Shown here: positions 1-12,185 of the stretch, piece after piece | Position numbering within the stretch: the first letter of the stretch is position 1 | How the letters are laid out: every line of letters starts with the position of its first letter | From: Saussurea involucrata | Lineage: Eukaryota; Streptophyta; Magnoliopsida; Asterales; Asteraceae | NCBI GenBank assembly: GCA_033807775.1 | Contig: CM066326.1 | Span: 49,777,617-49,841,616, forward strand | Direction: 5' to 3' | Length of the DNA stretch: 64,000 nucleotides | Made by a program: the position numbers and the translations under genes | The notes under the pieces: generated by a model | What the model was told of the DNA's origin: nothing | What the model saw: only the letters and a program-made list of their open reading frames with translations | Databases searched by the model: none

Positions 1-1556
1 GTTTTTTTTGTAGAATTTTTATCGTTAAACCTTTTTTCTTCCTCTATAAAATCCATGTAAGAGTTGTTATATTTTATTTTATGATTTGTCCCGGTTATAT
101 ATTGTTGATAAATGTTTTTATTCCATGTTATTATATTTGTTATTATTGTTACGTCTATTGTTCTGTGTGATACGTCGTATTTATGAGTCTCTAAATAGTT
201 TTTTTTATTGTTCATACTCAATATTATATAACCATAAACTTTTTCAGATAACAAATAATACATTATATTTTATGATTTGTGTGAGTTATTATTGATGAAT
301 GTTTTAATTTTTTCAAAATTTCTTCCTTATTATTATATTTTATTCATTATGGTTTTTCATCCCTCATTTTTCGAAAGTTATTTATGTTGTATGTGTATTA
401 CTTTTTACGTACCTTTTTATTTTGCATAACTTTGTTTTACTAATATTGTGGTAGTTATTCAAGTTTTATTTTTTGTTTCTTGAAAACAATTGTAATTATT
501 ATGTGTAAACCTCTTCATAATCTGTTAATAATTAAGTTGTAAAACAAACATTATTAGTTAAACTGTAAGACTAATTTTGTGTACACTCATCGTAACAGTT
601 AATATTTCACATATGATTGAAACTAACCATCTTCGTACAAATTTTAACTTTAATGTCAAATCATTATCTTGCAACAAATAGAAGTGTATGACATTCTATT
701 TGTTACAAGAAACAATATCAATGAAAATATATAATTTACATCTAAACAACCCACTCAATTTATTGTCTTATACTACATCTAATTATTTGCCATTTATCAA
801 ATTGCATTTTATCTTAACTTAATACGGATTTTCTAACAACAATTTTTTGCCGCCGTCCAACACAAATATATAAATGAAGGCTATAAGGTATTAACATGAA
901 ATAATGAAAACTTATTATCCTCAAATCAATATTGTAATTAAGTTTGGGTTATCCCACGTTGATAAGAAATAGAAATATTAGAAAGTGTAGTTGTGTATAT
1001 GAAAGGAGAACGACAGCTTGAAAATCAGTATCGGATTCTTCACAAATAATCACAAATATTAATTTATTTAATAACTACCACTTTTCTTATACAACTGCAA
1101 TTACAATAAAAATGGAAAGAATTATTTATTAAAGTTCTTAACACACTAATAGTTGTCATGTTGTTTTTCGGTTAAGAAATCACATTTGGTAAAACAACAC
1201 TTCTTACATAGTACTTTTACGTATGGAGAATAAGCTGAAGAATCACTATTATGCACTTGCTAATTTGGTTAGAGTTTAGAGTTAATACTTGCGATAAGTA
1301 GACACGCCTATCATGTTAGACTCAACTTTACATGTTGAGTTTTATCTAAAATAATCATCATTTTCATGTTTTTTGAAACGAATCACAATATTTATTGCTA
1401 CTTTTTGTCATGTTTAACATCCACGTTATACTTCATACAATGCTATCACATCTAATGTCATAGACTCTAAAATCGGATAAAATATACAACTGAAAGAATT
1501 ATAATTTCACACCATAACCAACTAATATATATAATTTTGATCATAAGATTTCGTTA
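1..1556. other. AT-rich non-coding sequence, probable body of a Helitron
   Basis: I see no coding region, RNA gene or terminal repeat here. The only ORF near 60-70 codons (86-295) is low-complexity and shows no family resemblance. Because a Helitron-like 3' end lies at 1583, some or all of this stretch may be the interior of that element, but I could not identify a matching 5' TC end. Confidence 0.4.
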
Positions 1557-1583
1557 CCGCGCAACGCGCGGTGCCACACCTAG
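1557..1583 (+). mobile_element. Helitron 3' terminus (hairpin plus CTAG)
   Basis: A perfect 6-bp stem (CCGCGC/GCGCGG, 3-nt loop, 1557-1571) is followed after 8 nt by CTAG (1580-1583) and then T. Helitrons end in a short GC-rich hairpin just upstream of CTRR and insert between A and T, so this fits a Helitron 3' end. The 5' end was not found and may lie outside the window. The geometry (8 nt between hairpin and CTAG) is the same as at the end of the Helitron at 2050-2992. Confidence 0.6.
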
Positions 1584-2049
1584 TTCATAGAATAAAAGAA
1601 TATTTTCTTTAAAATAAATGATAAATTGTATAAAAATAAGGGAAATTAATTAAAATACCACAAGTTTGACTTTGACTTACTAAAATGTTCAAACTCTCCC
1701 TAATTAACCAAAATACCCAAAAAAATCCATGAAATACCCCGTGATCACGGACTCCTTTAACAAATTGGATTTTTGTCGGTGAAAATATGATTTTTGGGTA
1801 TTTTAGTCCATGAGATGAAATAAAAATCCGTGAAATGAAATAAATCCAGTTTTTTAAAATTTGTGAAAATTTGATTGTTTGGGTTTTTCAGTCAAAGTGC
1901 ATGAACAAAAGTCCGTGAGATGAAAACTTGATTTTTAAAAGTCCGTGAGAATGTATATATAAATTATTTATAAATTTTTCCAAAGATTTACTCACATAAA
2001 ATTGTTTAAAAGTCCGTGAGAATGTATATACATCCTCCACTTTATGCAA

Positions 2050-2992
2050 TCTATACATATAATAAATAAGTAACTAGCATGCCAAGTGTCGTCTTCTGGT
2101 AAGTCGATTTCAGTATTTTCTCGCCTAAACATATATCTGGACGCAATTTACATTATAAGTTCAATTAGCACACCCACATTCACTCCTCCTTAAATCTCTC
2201 CTTAATTCAATTTTTTTAATTTATACGTTACATTTATTACCCTTATAATTAGGTATGTAGTTTACTTTTAATCCCTTACTTTTTTATTTTTCATTTTAGA
2301 CTCTTATCATATTAACATAAATAATGTATATGAACTAAAATGCATTAAAAACATTTCTATTTTTTACAAATTATATCATTGTAATCGTTTCGTCAATACC
2401 TTCGAAATGAGCCCAATATTGAATATTTTTGGATTTAATTATATTATTAAATATCATAAATATATACGAATTAATGTGTCGTGATTAGTATGGGATTTGT
2501 TGAAATTAGTATGGGATTTGATACAAATAATCACTAAATTGTCGTGGTTTTCTTTTTGCAATTTCATATCAATTTTTACTTAAAAGTCGAATTCCTTCGA
2601 CGAATTACAATTCTATAAAATTTCATTATGTCAACGAAACACCCTTAGAATTATCATAAGAGATTTAATTACTTGGAAAAAAAATATCACTTATCAACTG
2701 ACTTTTGGATTATGAGTTCGAAACTTTTTCAAAAATATAAATATGCAAATATTTTAGTATAGTATATTAATTATTTATACTTTCTTAATCATGATTATAT
2801 TATTTCCTCTAATTTTAATTGAACTACATAATATCAGCTATCAACAGATGGTTAGTTAATGATATTTTCAAAGTTAAATTGTTATGCTTCCCGTCAATTC
2901 CCTTTAAATTAATCTTTCACAATAGTTGATAAGTTTTCTGGCATGATTTAATTTTTTTAAATTATCCCGTGTAATACACGATTCGAACCTAG
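2050..2992 (+). mobile_element. Non-autonomous Helitron, 943 bp
   Basis: It begins TCTATACATATAATAAA at 2050, a typical plant Helitron 5' end. It ends with a CGTGT-AAT-ACACG hairpin (2968-2980), 8 nt, then CTAG (2989-2992). It lies between A and T: the joined flanks read ...atgcaa/ttgtttata..., and the same uninterrupted string occurs in the host foldback element near 3078, which serves as an internal empty site. No RepHel or RPA coding sequence is visible, so it depends on a helper element. Confidence 0.75.
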
Positions 2993-3524
2993 TTGTTTAT
3001 AAACAACATAAAAGGTCCGTGACAATATAGACATAAATTGTTTATAACCTTCACACATAAATCCGGCCGTGATAATGCAATTGTTTATAAAGTCCGTGAG
3101 AATATATATACATCCTCCACTTTATGATTTTTAAATTCACGGATTTTTGAAAGAATGGTCCATGAAAACATATTTTTTAAAGGAGTCCGTGATCACGGGG
3201 TATTTCACGGATTTTTTTAGTATTTTGGTTAAATTGGAGTGAGTTTGAACATTTTAGTAAGTCAAAGTCAAACTGGAGTGGACTCGTTGGCTAGTCGATC
3301 CAGCAGCAGCAGCGGGGACGAATTAATTGTAAAACAGCAGGTGCAGGGCTTAATTGTAATAGATCCGGGTGAAGATTGGACAGGTCAAAGGCTCCAGATG
3401 TTCGGGACTGGGCTGACTGGTGGTGGCGTTTGGGTTAGCTGGCGATTAGAGGCAAGAAGTGGGTCAAAGAACAGGCGCGGTGATTGGGCGTAATAAGCTG
3501 CTGCGTGTGATAGCTTTCGATTTA

Positions 3525-4412
3525 GGGGTTGTTTACCAAAATTTTCATTAAGTCCTGTATGGATAAATTTGTCTGTCTGGTTAAATTTATCTGTCCGGAT
3601 AAATTGTTCTTGTTGTTTACTTTTTTATCTGAATCACAAGTCTGAATAACAGGAATGACGAATTTACCCCTATTGAGAAAAAAGATAACAAAGAATCAAA
3701 AAGCTATCCACAATAAACAATGAACAATGAACAATCAAAGAATCAACAAACTATCCACAATCAAAATCTAAACAATGAACAAAAATCTGTGAAACTACCT
3801 TCAATGAACAAACTCAGAACAATGAGCAAAATTTATGAAACTATCAACAATGTAACTACCAAAATTTATGAAACTACCAACAAAGAGCAAAGTTTATGAA
3901 ACTACCAAGAATGTAAACAAGGAAACTTGCAGAAAATCAAGAGTTCTGAGAAGGTAAGCAAGACACAAATGAAAAAAAAAGAAATCCATAACTCTAGCTA
4001 CGGTTTGAAGGGAATCGACAGGTAGGATAAGGAGTCGCCGCAACCGAAGACAATCGCCGCAACCGAAGACAATTGCCGCTAGAGTGAGGTGCTGGTGCTG
4101 CCGCTGCCGCCTGCGTCGCCGGAGAAGAAACCATGGCCGGAGAAATCTTGGAGAGCGAACTGGGAAATGGAGGCGATGGAGGCGACAATTGAGAGAGAGA
4201 GAGAGGGAGAAATGAGAAATAGGGTTATGTTATTTCAAGGGTAAAATGGTCACTTTTTTCATTCTTTCATCTTAATGTGGACAAGAGCTAAAAATATACT
4301 GAGCGAATAAGCCGTTAGCTGTCTCGTTAAGTCATAAGTAAACACCTAAATTTGTCTGTGCGAATAAGCTATTTCCTTCATTAAGCCCAATAAGTCACAA
4401 GTAAACAGGCCC
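3525..4412. mobile_element. PIF/Harbinger (Tourist-like) MITE, 888 bp
   Basis: The left end GGGGTTGTTTAC and right end GTAAACAGGCCC are imperfect terminal inverted repeats flanked by the 3-bp duplication TTA (3522-3524 and 4413-4415), as expected for PIF/Harbinger. Inverted subterminal blocks ('aaatttgtctgt', 'cattaag..c') support the assignment. Inside is a GA-rich stretch and a GC-richer segment around 3990-4200 that can be read as a short proline/alanine-rich peptide on the minus strand. I treat that as chance. It sits inside the LINE-derived retroposon. Confidence 0.75.
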
Positions 4413-4695
4413 TTAGCCGGTAAGGGCTGTTTGAGGTTTGGCTTATCTGAAGACAACTCGGAGGCTGCTGTTCATAACTGCTGTGGCTGAACCGTTAAGC
4501 CATCGCTGTCCTGTGGCTGAATCGTTAAGACATCGCTGTCCTGGTCTGCTTGAGACGTGGAGGGGCTGTTTTGGGGTTAAGATAGCTGTTAAGTTGGTGT
4601 TGACAGCTTCTGGTCTGGTCTGTTAAGTCGCAGGAGCTGCTTGTGGCAGTGGTTTGGGCTTAATTGGTTTGTGCTTATTTGTAGTGTTTAGTTGT

Positions 4696-5418
4696 TGTCA
4701 GGATCGATTCTTAACAAGAATTAAACTTCTTAGAAACACAATTTAGAGAATCTTGCGGAATAGAACTCTAAATCAATTAAAGAACAATCAATAGAATTCA
4801 ACACACTGTATATATCAAACTGTATTACTCACAAGCTTTACACCAAACCTCAATCTTGATGAACAGATCTCACCAAGACGACTTCTACTTCTCTAGAAAT
4901 AGGGTTCTTACACCTTGAGGTTAAATCTCTCTTAAAAACAATATCGAATTGCTTTTCACACGTATATTAACTCATCTATCGTGTATTCTAATAGCTATCT
5001 ATCAATACTATTTATACAGAAATAATTACAAGATAACTACCAAAAGCAAATTGATCTTCTGAATCTTCTGAATCTTCGTTAAACATATCTTGATCAATTC
5101 CTTCTTTGTCTCCAAAAGTATCGCATACCAAACTTATCAAGTCAGCAGTATTAACCTTCATTCTTCATGAGCAGTACTAACAATCTTCAGCAGTATTAAC
5201 CGATTTCATCTCCAGCAGTATTAATCATGAGCAGTACTAACAGATATTCAATTATGCACCAACAGTACTAACCTTGACTTGCAGTAGTAACTGTGTCTAG
5301 CAGTAGTAACCTTGCCCAGCAGTATTAACTTTCTTCTGGCAGTATTAATGTAGACTTAGCAGTAGAAATCATGGACTAGCAGCACTATCCATACTTAGCT
5401 CATTTTCAGTTCCCAACA
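4696..5418 (-). repeat. Copia-1 3' LTR (723 bp)
   Basis: In element sense it starts TGTTGGGAACTG (5418) and ends ATCCTGACA (4696), the usual TG...CA. A TATAAATAG box lies at 5008-5016 on the minus strand, and about 11 copies of the GCAGTANTAAC motif (plus-strand form) fill the U3 part (about 5143-5390). It is almost identical to the copy at 14912-15634. Confidence 0.92.
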
Positions 5419-5432
5419 ATCTCCCCCTAACT
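5419..5432 (-). other. Copia-1 polypurine tract
   Basis: On the minus strand the purine run AGTTAGGGGGAGAT abuts the first base of the 3' LTR. This is where plus-strand DNA synthesis is primed during reverse transcription. Confidence 0.8.
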
Positions 5433-5480
5433 TGACTTTTAGGAAAAGAAGTCAAGTTCTTCAGATGATTCTTCCAAAAC

Positions 5481-8303
5481 CTAATCATACATGCCTAGAT
5501 TAGGATTCAATCCCAGACTTTGATTGAGAATCCTTTTTACCAAGAATCTACCCATTGCTGAATCCTTGTTGCAGGTCAACTTAGCATGTAGCATTCCTTT
5601 CAGCCTCTTCATGCTGTGGTTGTATACTTCATCCACCAGATAGTATTCTTGAGTCGCAGAGTCAAGGGAGATGACATATACTCCACAATTTTCATAGAGC
5701 ATCCAGTTGGTAATGGTTTGAAACTGTGTGTTTATCCTATACTGAACTGCTTCAGGTTTGAACATTTGGCACAAGAATTCAAGTACCATTTTAGAGATTG
5801 ACATCCCTTGCTCAGTCAGCATGTTTTCATATAGCCTCATCCCAACTTTGAACATCTCTTCTAAGTCTGATCTTGAGCAAGTTCTGACAATTTTTCCCCG
5901 AGTTGAAAAGACTTCAAATTTTCCATCTGCTCTTTTTATCCTAATGAACTCCTTTCTACCATCTTTCAAAGTGTCCCAAAAGATGATTTCAGGAGCCTTA
6001 GATGATATTGGTTCAGCCTGAATTGGAATTGGGTTAGAGTCAACACCAGTAATATACAAATCACATTGGGCATCAGTTTGTGATTGTACATTGCTTGATT
6101 GCCCTGATGGAGTTGCCACTTCTTCTTCAGCAACTTTTGGATCAGATTTTTCTTTCACTGTTTCCTCCTGGGCCTCTTCTGCAGTTGGCTCCACCCTTGG
6201 CTTCTTTTCATTTTTCTTCTTTGAAGTTATGGGCTTGGTTCTTGGTCTTTTCTTTGACATCATCTTGGTTCTGTTAAAAGTTTTAACAGCTTCAGGAGTT
6301 GGTTCAGCTGTTTTAAGTTTTTCAGCAGCAATAACCATTTCTGCTGCTATGGCTGTTACTGCTTCTCTTAGAACATGTAATGCTGCTGTTTCAACACTGT
6401 TCTTCACAATTCAGTATACTTCTTCATCAATTTCAGCTTGAGATGTGGTTACTGCTTCCTTCTCAGTTTCTGCTGCTTTTTCTGTTTCTACTGCCTCTGC
6501 AAAGGTTTCTGATGTTTCTTCTTTTTGGCCTTCAGCAGCATTAACTGTTTCTGCTGCTTGTTCAAACTCAGCAGCATTAACAGTTTCTGCTGCTGTGGTT
6601 TCTGCTGCTGTTGTAGTTTCTGCTGCTATGGTTTCTGTTGCTTGAACATTTTTAGCTTCCTTTGTCCTTTCCTCAGCAAATTCATTCACTTGCTCCCCCT
6701 CTTCCTGTGCACTCTCCATGTTCAACTCATCCTCTGACTCCCCCTTTTTGGGAGCATCATTGGTTGGGATTCTTCTTCTCAGCACAAATCTTGCCTTTTT
6801 CTTTCTGTGCAACAACTTGGTGACCATCTTCTTGAGCTTCTCAATTTGAGACTGTTGGTAGGTGACCACAGTCTTCAGTTGCTCAATCTCCTTCTTCTGT
6901 GCCATAACATCCAAGTTGACATTTCCAATGGTTTCCATCAATTCATCATTGTTATATCTATCCTCACCTTGTTTAGAAGTGTTTACCTTCTTTAAAGGAT
7001 CACTGGAAGTAGCCATCAATTCCTCTTTGTTATGTCTATCCTCACCCTTTTTAGAAGTTTTTACCTTCTTTAAGGGATCCTTGGAAGTTTTAGCAGAAGC
7101 CTTCTGCCTAGCAGAAGCACTAACTGCCCCCTTGGTTTCTTGGCACCTGGGTCCTCCTAATGATTTCTCATTTAGAGTTGCCATGGGGAAGGTCTTATTT
7201 ATGTTACCACTGTCCTTCTCTGTGCTAGCAGAAGTAGTGGCAGCCTTAGCACCCATATGCTCATCCTTCTCCTTAGAGAGCACCTTCTTGGGGTTGGGAG
7301 ACACCCCTGTGGTTTCCCTGTTGATATTCTCAATTGGAGAATGCTCCAACTGAGGGCTTAAAGGCTTAGGGCTCTGAGTAGGTACATCAAGGGAAGGAAC
7401 CTTGTGCAGCTTTCTTCTTTGAAACTTGTTGGATAAAACAGGAGTGGGCTTTTGAAGTATGTGCTGAGGGATATTTATAGTGAGTGAAGGTAGGGGTTGG
7501 CCATCAGTGGGATGATCTAATGAGGGCCTTGATCCTGATGCCATACCTTCAGAGGGGTGGGACACAACCATCATTGTAGAGAACAATGGTGTGTCAACTC
7601 CTTCCGAGTCCCTAGGAATTCTTCTCATATTTGAGAAAACCTTCCCTTTAGGGGGTTTGGGTACATATACCTCAGTAAACTGAGGTAAGTCCATCAATTC
7701 CTTGTTAATAACTTCTTGCACAAACCTTGGATACATGTAAAAGCTCTTTTTGGATTCCAAGTTTGATACAAGATCATTAAAGATCATAGCTGAAAAATTG
7801 TACTTTCTGGCAGTGGATAAGCAGACCAAGGCATATGCAATGGGACTGCTGAACTCACTCCATCCAGTAGTTTTCTTGGAAATACAGTGCATCAGGGTAT
7901 GAACAAGAAATCTCCATTGGTTGAAAAATTTTGACTTGTAGAATTTAAAAACACCAATGGGACCTTCATACCCCATTCTTTGTAAAGTCGAATATAGGTC
8001 ATCAGAAGATAGAGAGGTTATACCTGAGGCATCATCCAAGTGAAGAGAGATGCGAATAACCTCCTCTGTGACTTTCAAGGGTTTATCACAAACCCTTGTT
8101 CGAATGGTTTTCTGCCCTTCTTCGAAACTAACAGTAGCATTCTCCCAAAATTGCGTCTGATGTTCGATATAGATGGTTGGGCTCACCGTTAGGGCATAAG
8201 AGATGTGCGAGGATTTAAGAAAATCGACGATATCGTGGAATCCCGCAGCTTGTTTCGGCTTCTGAAGCATGGCTATTTCATTGTGCTCATCAACAAACTC
8301 CAT
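5481..8303 (-). pseudogene. Copia-1 additional ORF downstream of pol (aORF), one in-frame stop
   Basis: One minus-strand frame of about 940 codons from ATG 8303 to TAG 5481, broken only by TGA at 6413-6411. The N-terminal third (around residues 10-220) has the conserved 'FHDIVDFL', 'YIEHQTQFW' and 'RMGYEG' blocks of a family found after RNase H in many Asteraceae Copia elements. Database entries often call it 'xylulose kinase', which nothing here supports. The middle is low-complexity, with imperfect 'AAETVNAAE' repeats and charged stretches. The C-terminal about 200 residues form a second conserved block ('FWDTLKDGRKEF', 'LYENCGVYVISL'). It occupies the position of the env-like ORF of Sireviruses, but I see no signal peptide or membrane segment. 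Function unknown. I chose ATG 8303 because it lies about 114 nt after a TATA box and precedes the conserved start. Confidence 0.75.
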
Positions 8304-8417
8304 GATTCCTGAGGATTCTTGAAAGAAAAACACAAAGATTCTGGGGAGACTAGGTTAGAACGAGAGAGAAGAAGTTAATGCGAAGAGTCGTTATGAACTT
8401 TGGCGGGCAAACAGGGG

Positions 8418-8722
8418 TATTTATAGCAGTATTTGCCCTAGATTATCAAAAGCAGTATTAACGACAGAGCAGTATTAACTACACAAGCAGTATTAACTGC
8501 ACATTAGCAGTATTAACTACTGAGCAGTATTAACTGCAAAGCAGTATTAACTGCAAAGCAGTATTAACCACCCAAGCAGTATTAACTGCACATTAGCAGT
8601 ATTAACTACTGAGCAGTATTAACTGCAAAGCAGTATTAACTGCAAGGGCAGTATTAACTACTAGAACACTGGCAGTAGTAACTCTGCACTAGCAGTAGTA
8701 ACGCTTCACAGGCAGTAGTAAC
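8418..8722 (-). promoter_or_regulatory. Putative internal promoter of Copia-1 aORF (motif array plus TATA box)
   Basis: Twelve exact copies and three variants of GCAGTATTAAC (plus-strand form) lie between 8451 and 8722, mostly 17-20 bp apart. They are followed in element sense by TATAAATA (8418-8425, minus). The aORF ATG at 8303 is 114 nt further on, with a pyrimidine-rich leader between. The LTR has the same order, motif cluster then TATAAATA. Promoter function is inferred from this parallel and is not shown. Confidence 0.5.
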
Positions 8723-8838
8723 TACACTTACACTTTTCTGCACTTGGTAATCTGAGGGAAACAGAGGATCCTGAGAAAGAGAGTTAGTAGCACCAAATAT
8801 ATGAAGAAATACAGGTATAAAAACAGAAAGTCATGAAT

Positions 8839-11800
8839 TTATTCTAGGTTGATCATGCCCACACTTGTTACCAAAAAGGTGAATCTACCCACATCAAAAG
8901 CTTTTGTGAATAGATCAGCAAACTGGTCATTTGTATGAACTTTAGCAACCTAAATTAATTTCTTTTCATTGCAATCTCTTATAAAGTGATACCTTATCTC
9001 TATATGCTTTGTTTTTGAGTGTTTGACTGGATTATTAACAATGCTAATAGCACTGTTGTTATCAATGAAGATTGGAGTGTGAAGAAATGTTACCCCATAG
9101 TCCAACATCTGATTCTGAATCCATAGAACCTGAGAGCAGCAGCTTGCAGCAGCTATGTACTCAGCCTCTGTGGTAGATAAGGACACTGTGGTTTGTTTCT
9201 TACACTGCCAAGATACTAGTCTTGTACCCAAAAACTGACATCCACCTGAAGTAGACTTCCTATCCATGTTAGCTCCACCCAAGTCACTATCTGAGTATGC
9301 AAGCAAGTCAAAAGATGATTCATAAGGATACCAGAGACCTAGTCTAGGTTGCCCTCTTAGGTATCTGAAAATTCTCTTGACTGCATGAAGATGAGATTGC
9401 TTTGGTGTAACTTGAAATCTGGCACAAACACAAACTGAAAACATAATATCTGGTCTAGAGGCTGTGAGATACATGAGAGATCCAATCATTGATCTGTAAT
9501 GATGGACATCCATATCCTCCCCCTCAAGATCAGCAGTGAGCTGTTTGTGTGTCTCCATAGGTGTGCTTGCTGGCTTTGAGTCTGATAACCCAAACTTGTC
9601 CAGGATGTCTTTCACATACTTGGATTGGCTAATAAAAATCCCATCTTTCCTTTGTTTTACCTGAAGCCCAAGAAAGAAAGTAAGTTCTCCCATGGAACTC
9701 ATCTTGAAGCTTTTGTGCATTAACTCCTCAAACTCTTTACACATTTGATCATTGGTGGATCCAAAGATGATGTCATCCACATAGATCTGAACAAGTAATG
9801 TGTCTTTCTTTCTCCTCTTGATAAACAGAGTCTTGTCAATTACTCCTCTCTCAAAGTCATTTTTCAAGAGATAGGTAGACAGGGTGTCATACCATGCTCT
9901 TGGGGCTTGATGCAAACCATAAAGAGCCTTCTTCAACTTGTATACTCTGTCAGGGTGCAATGGATTCTCAAATCCAGGGGGTTGACAGACATATACTTCT
10001 TCCTCGATAGTTCCATACAGAAATGCACTTTTGACATCCATTTGGTACACTTTGAACTTCATGTATGAGGCATAGGCTAGAAATAACCTGATTGCTTCAA
10101 TCCTTGCCACAGGAGCAAAGACTTCCTCATAATCTATTCCTTCTTCCTGAGTGTACCCTTGTGCAACCAGTCTAGCTTTGTTTCTGATCACAATTCCTCT
10201 GTCATCCTTCTTGTTCCTGAAAATCCACTTGGTGCCAATTGCTCTATGACCTTTTGGAAGGTCTACCAAGTCCCAAACATCCTGTAATTTGAACTGTAGC
10301 AGCTCCTCTTGCATTGCCTCTATCCAGCTTGGGTCTTTCATAGCATCATAAGCCTTTTTGGGCTCAATCTGGGACAGAAAGCAAGTAAGAACAGTGTTAA
10401 CTGTATTTTGCTGCTCTTGCAACTCTTGGAGTCTGCTTTGCTTTCTAGTCATCATGGGAGATGCAATATCTCCAATCACCAACTCAGGAGGATGATTTTT
10501 CTGAGTTCTTGTTGGATGACCAGCTTCCTCTTGTATGTTCTCATCCAGATTTGACTCATTTAATTCTGGATTTGTTTCTGCTTCTTCAGTCACCTCAGAT
10601 TCTCTGGAATTTGGACCTGAAGACTGATTTTCCTCTGCTCTCCTCTCTTCTTCATTCTGAATAGGTTCAGTCTCCTCTTGGTGTTCACAGAATTCAACAG
10701 GATCAATGGAAGGGAGTGGAAATATCACAGATTGAATTCTGTGTTCTGATGTTGGTGTATCCCTTTGTCCTGCATATACATCACTACTGAAACCCAAAGA
10801 ATTAGTGAGTGAATCAATGTCAAATAGCCAATTAGGACCTGAACCAATAGGATTTGGTGTGTTCTCATTGCATTTGACATTGTCACTTTCTTCAATTATT
10901 CTAGAAGAGGTATTAAAAATTCTGTAGGCCTTACTTTGAGATGAATACCCAACAAGAAAACCATCATCTGCTTTGCTATCAAACTTACCTAAGTGAGATT
11001 TGGTATTGAGAATAGTACAAGGACATCCAAATGGTTTAAAAAATCCAATATATGGTTTCTTTTTATGGAAAAGCTCATAAGGTGTCTTGTTTTTAGGCTT
11101 TACAACTAAAACTCTGTTTTGAACATAGCAGGCAGTATTAACTGCTTATGCCCAAAAAGTAATTGGTAACTTTGAATCAGCTAACAGAGATCTAGCAGCC
11201 TCAATCAGTGTCCTATTCCTTCTCTCAGCAACACCATTTTGTTGTGGAGTCCTAGGAGCACTGTATTGTCTCTCAATTCCTTTTTTTTCACAAAAGGTGT
11301 TTAGATCAAAAATTTTAAACTCAGTTCCATTATCTGATCTAATGACTTTCACTCTTTGATTTGATTGGTTTTCAATTTTGAGAATAAAAGATTTGATCAG
11401 TCCACTTGTCTCATCTTTAGTTCTCAGAAAATATACCCAAGTAAATCTAGAATAATCATCAACAATAACTAAGTAGTATGATTTCTTGCCAATACTCATC
11501 ACATTAGTAGGACCAAACAGATCCATATGTAACAGTTGAAGAGGATTTGAGATAGTGTTTATCTCTTTGGTCTTATGAGAAGTTTTGTGTTGTTTGCCTT
11601 TGAGACAAGCAACACAATGATCATCACATGAATAGACTTTGGATGGCAAACCCCTTACAAGGTTATTCTTAACAAGTTTATTCATTGTTTTAAAGTTCAT
11701 GTGACACATCCTTCTGTGCCAAAGTGATGATTCATCCAAAGAAGCTTTTGAAACTAAACAATTTAGGGATGAACCAGATGACACACTTTCCAAATCTAAA

Positions 11801-12174
11801 CAGTATACATTATCCTTCCTAGGAGTTCTCAGAAGTATCATGTTTTCATCAACCACTTTGTATCCAGGAGCAAGGATAATACATTCAGAATCCGTAAACA
11901 ATATGCTATGCTTCTTGTCACAAACCTGTGATACACTTAACAGGTTGTATCTCAATTGCTCAACATAGTACACATCTTCAAAGGTCATCTTACCTTTTGA
12001 AACATCACCCTTACCACTTATCTTTCCACCAGCAGGATTATTCCCAAATGCAACATGTCCTCCATCAATCTTTTTGAAATTTTTGAGGCAGGCCATGTTA
12101 CCTGTCATGTGCCTGGAGCAACCACTATCAACATGCCAAATGCTCTTCCCCTTGAGCTGTTGGTTACCCTGCAC
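8839..12174 (-). pseudogene. Copia-1 pol: protease, integrase, reverse transcriptase, RNase H; two in-frame stops
   Basis: A continuous minus-strand frame from about 12174 to TAA 8841-8839, with premature stops TAA 11148-11146 (inside integrase) and TAG 8952-8950 (near the RNase H end). Protease-like DSGCSRHMTG motif near 12125. GAG-pre-integrase 'LWHRRMCHMN' near 11720. Integrase core with 'HMDLFGP', 'SDNGTEF' and 'NGVAERRNRT', the D,D,E triad. RT with 'KARLVAQGY', 'QMDVKSAFL' and catalytic YVDD near 9778. RNase H 'LSTTEAEYIAAA' and the closing 'ADLFTKAF'. The frame is offset from gag, with a short non-coding join at 12175-12185. This may need a frameshift or splice; I cannot decide which. 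The enzymes act in cytoplasmic particles and then at nuclear integration. Confidence 0.85.
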
Positions 12175-12185
12175 ATTAAGATAAA

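Noticed and set aside
3239..3493. 84-codon plus-strand ORF
   Set aside because: It spans the border between the MULE arm and the LINE-derived retroposon, so it joins two unrelated sequences and cannot be an evolved gene.
5481..8303. 'Xylulose kinase' as product of the Copia-1 aORF
   Set aside because: Similar plant ORFs carry this label in databases, but I see no sugar-kinase motifs. The location after RNase H in a Copia element explains the ORF.
8451..8722. CRISPR-like regular short repeats
   Set aside because: Repeat unit is only about 11 bp, the spacers are similar to each other, the context is a plant retrotransposon and there are no cas genes. A binding-site or promoter array explains it better.
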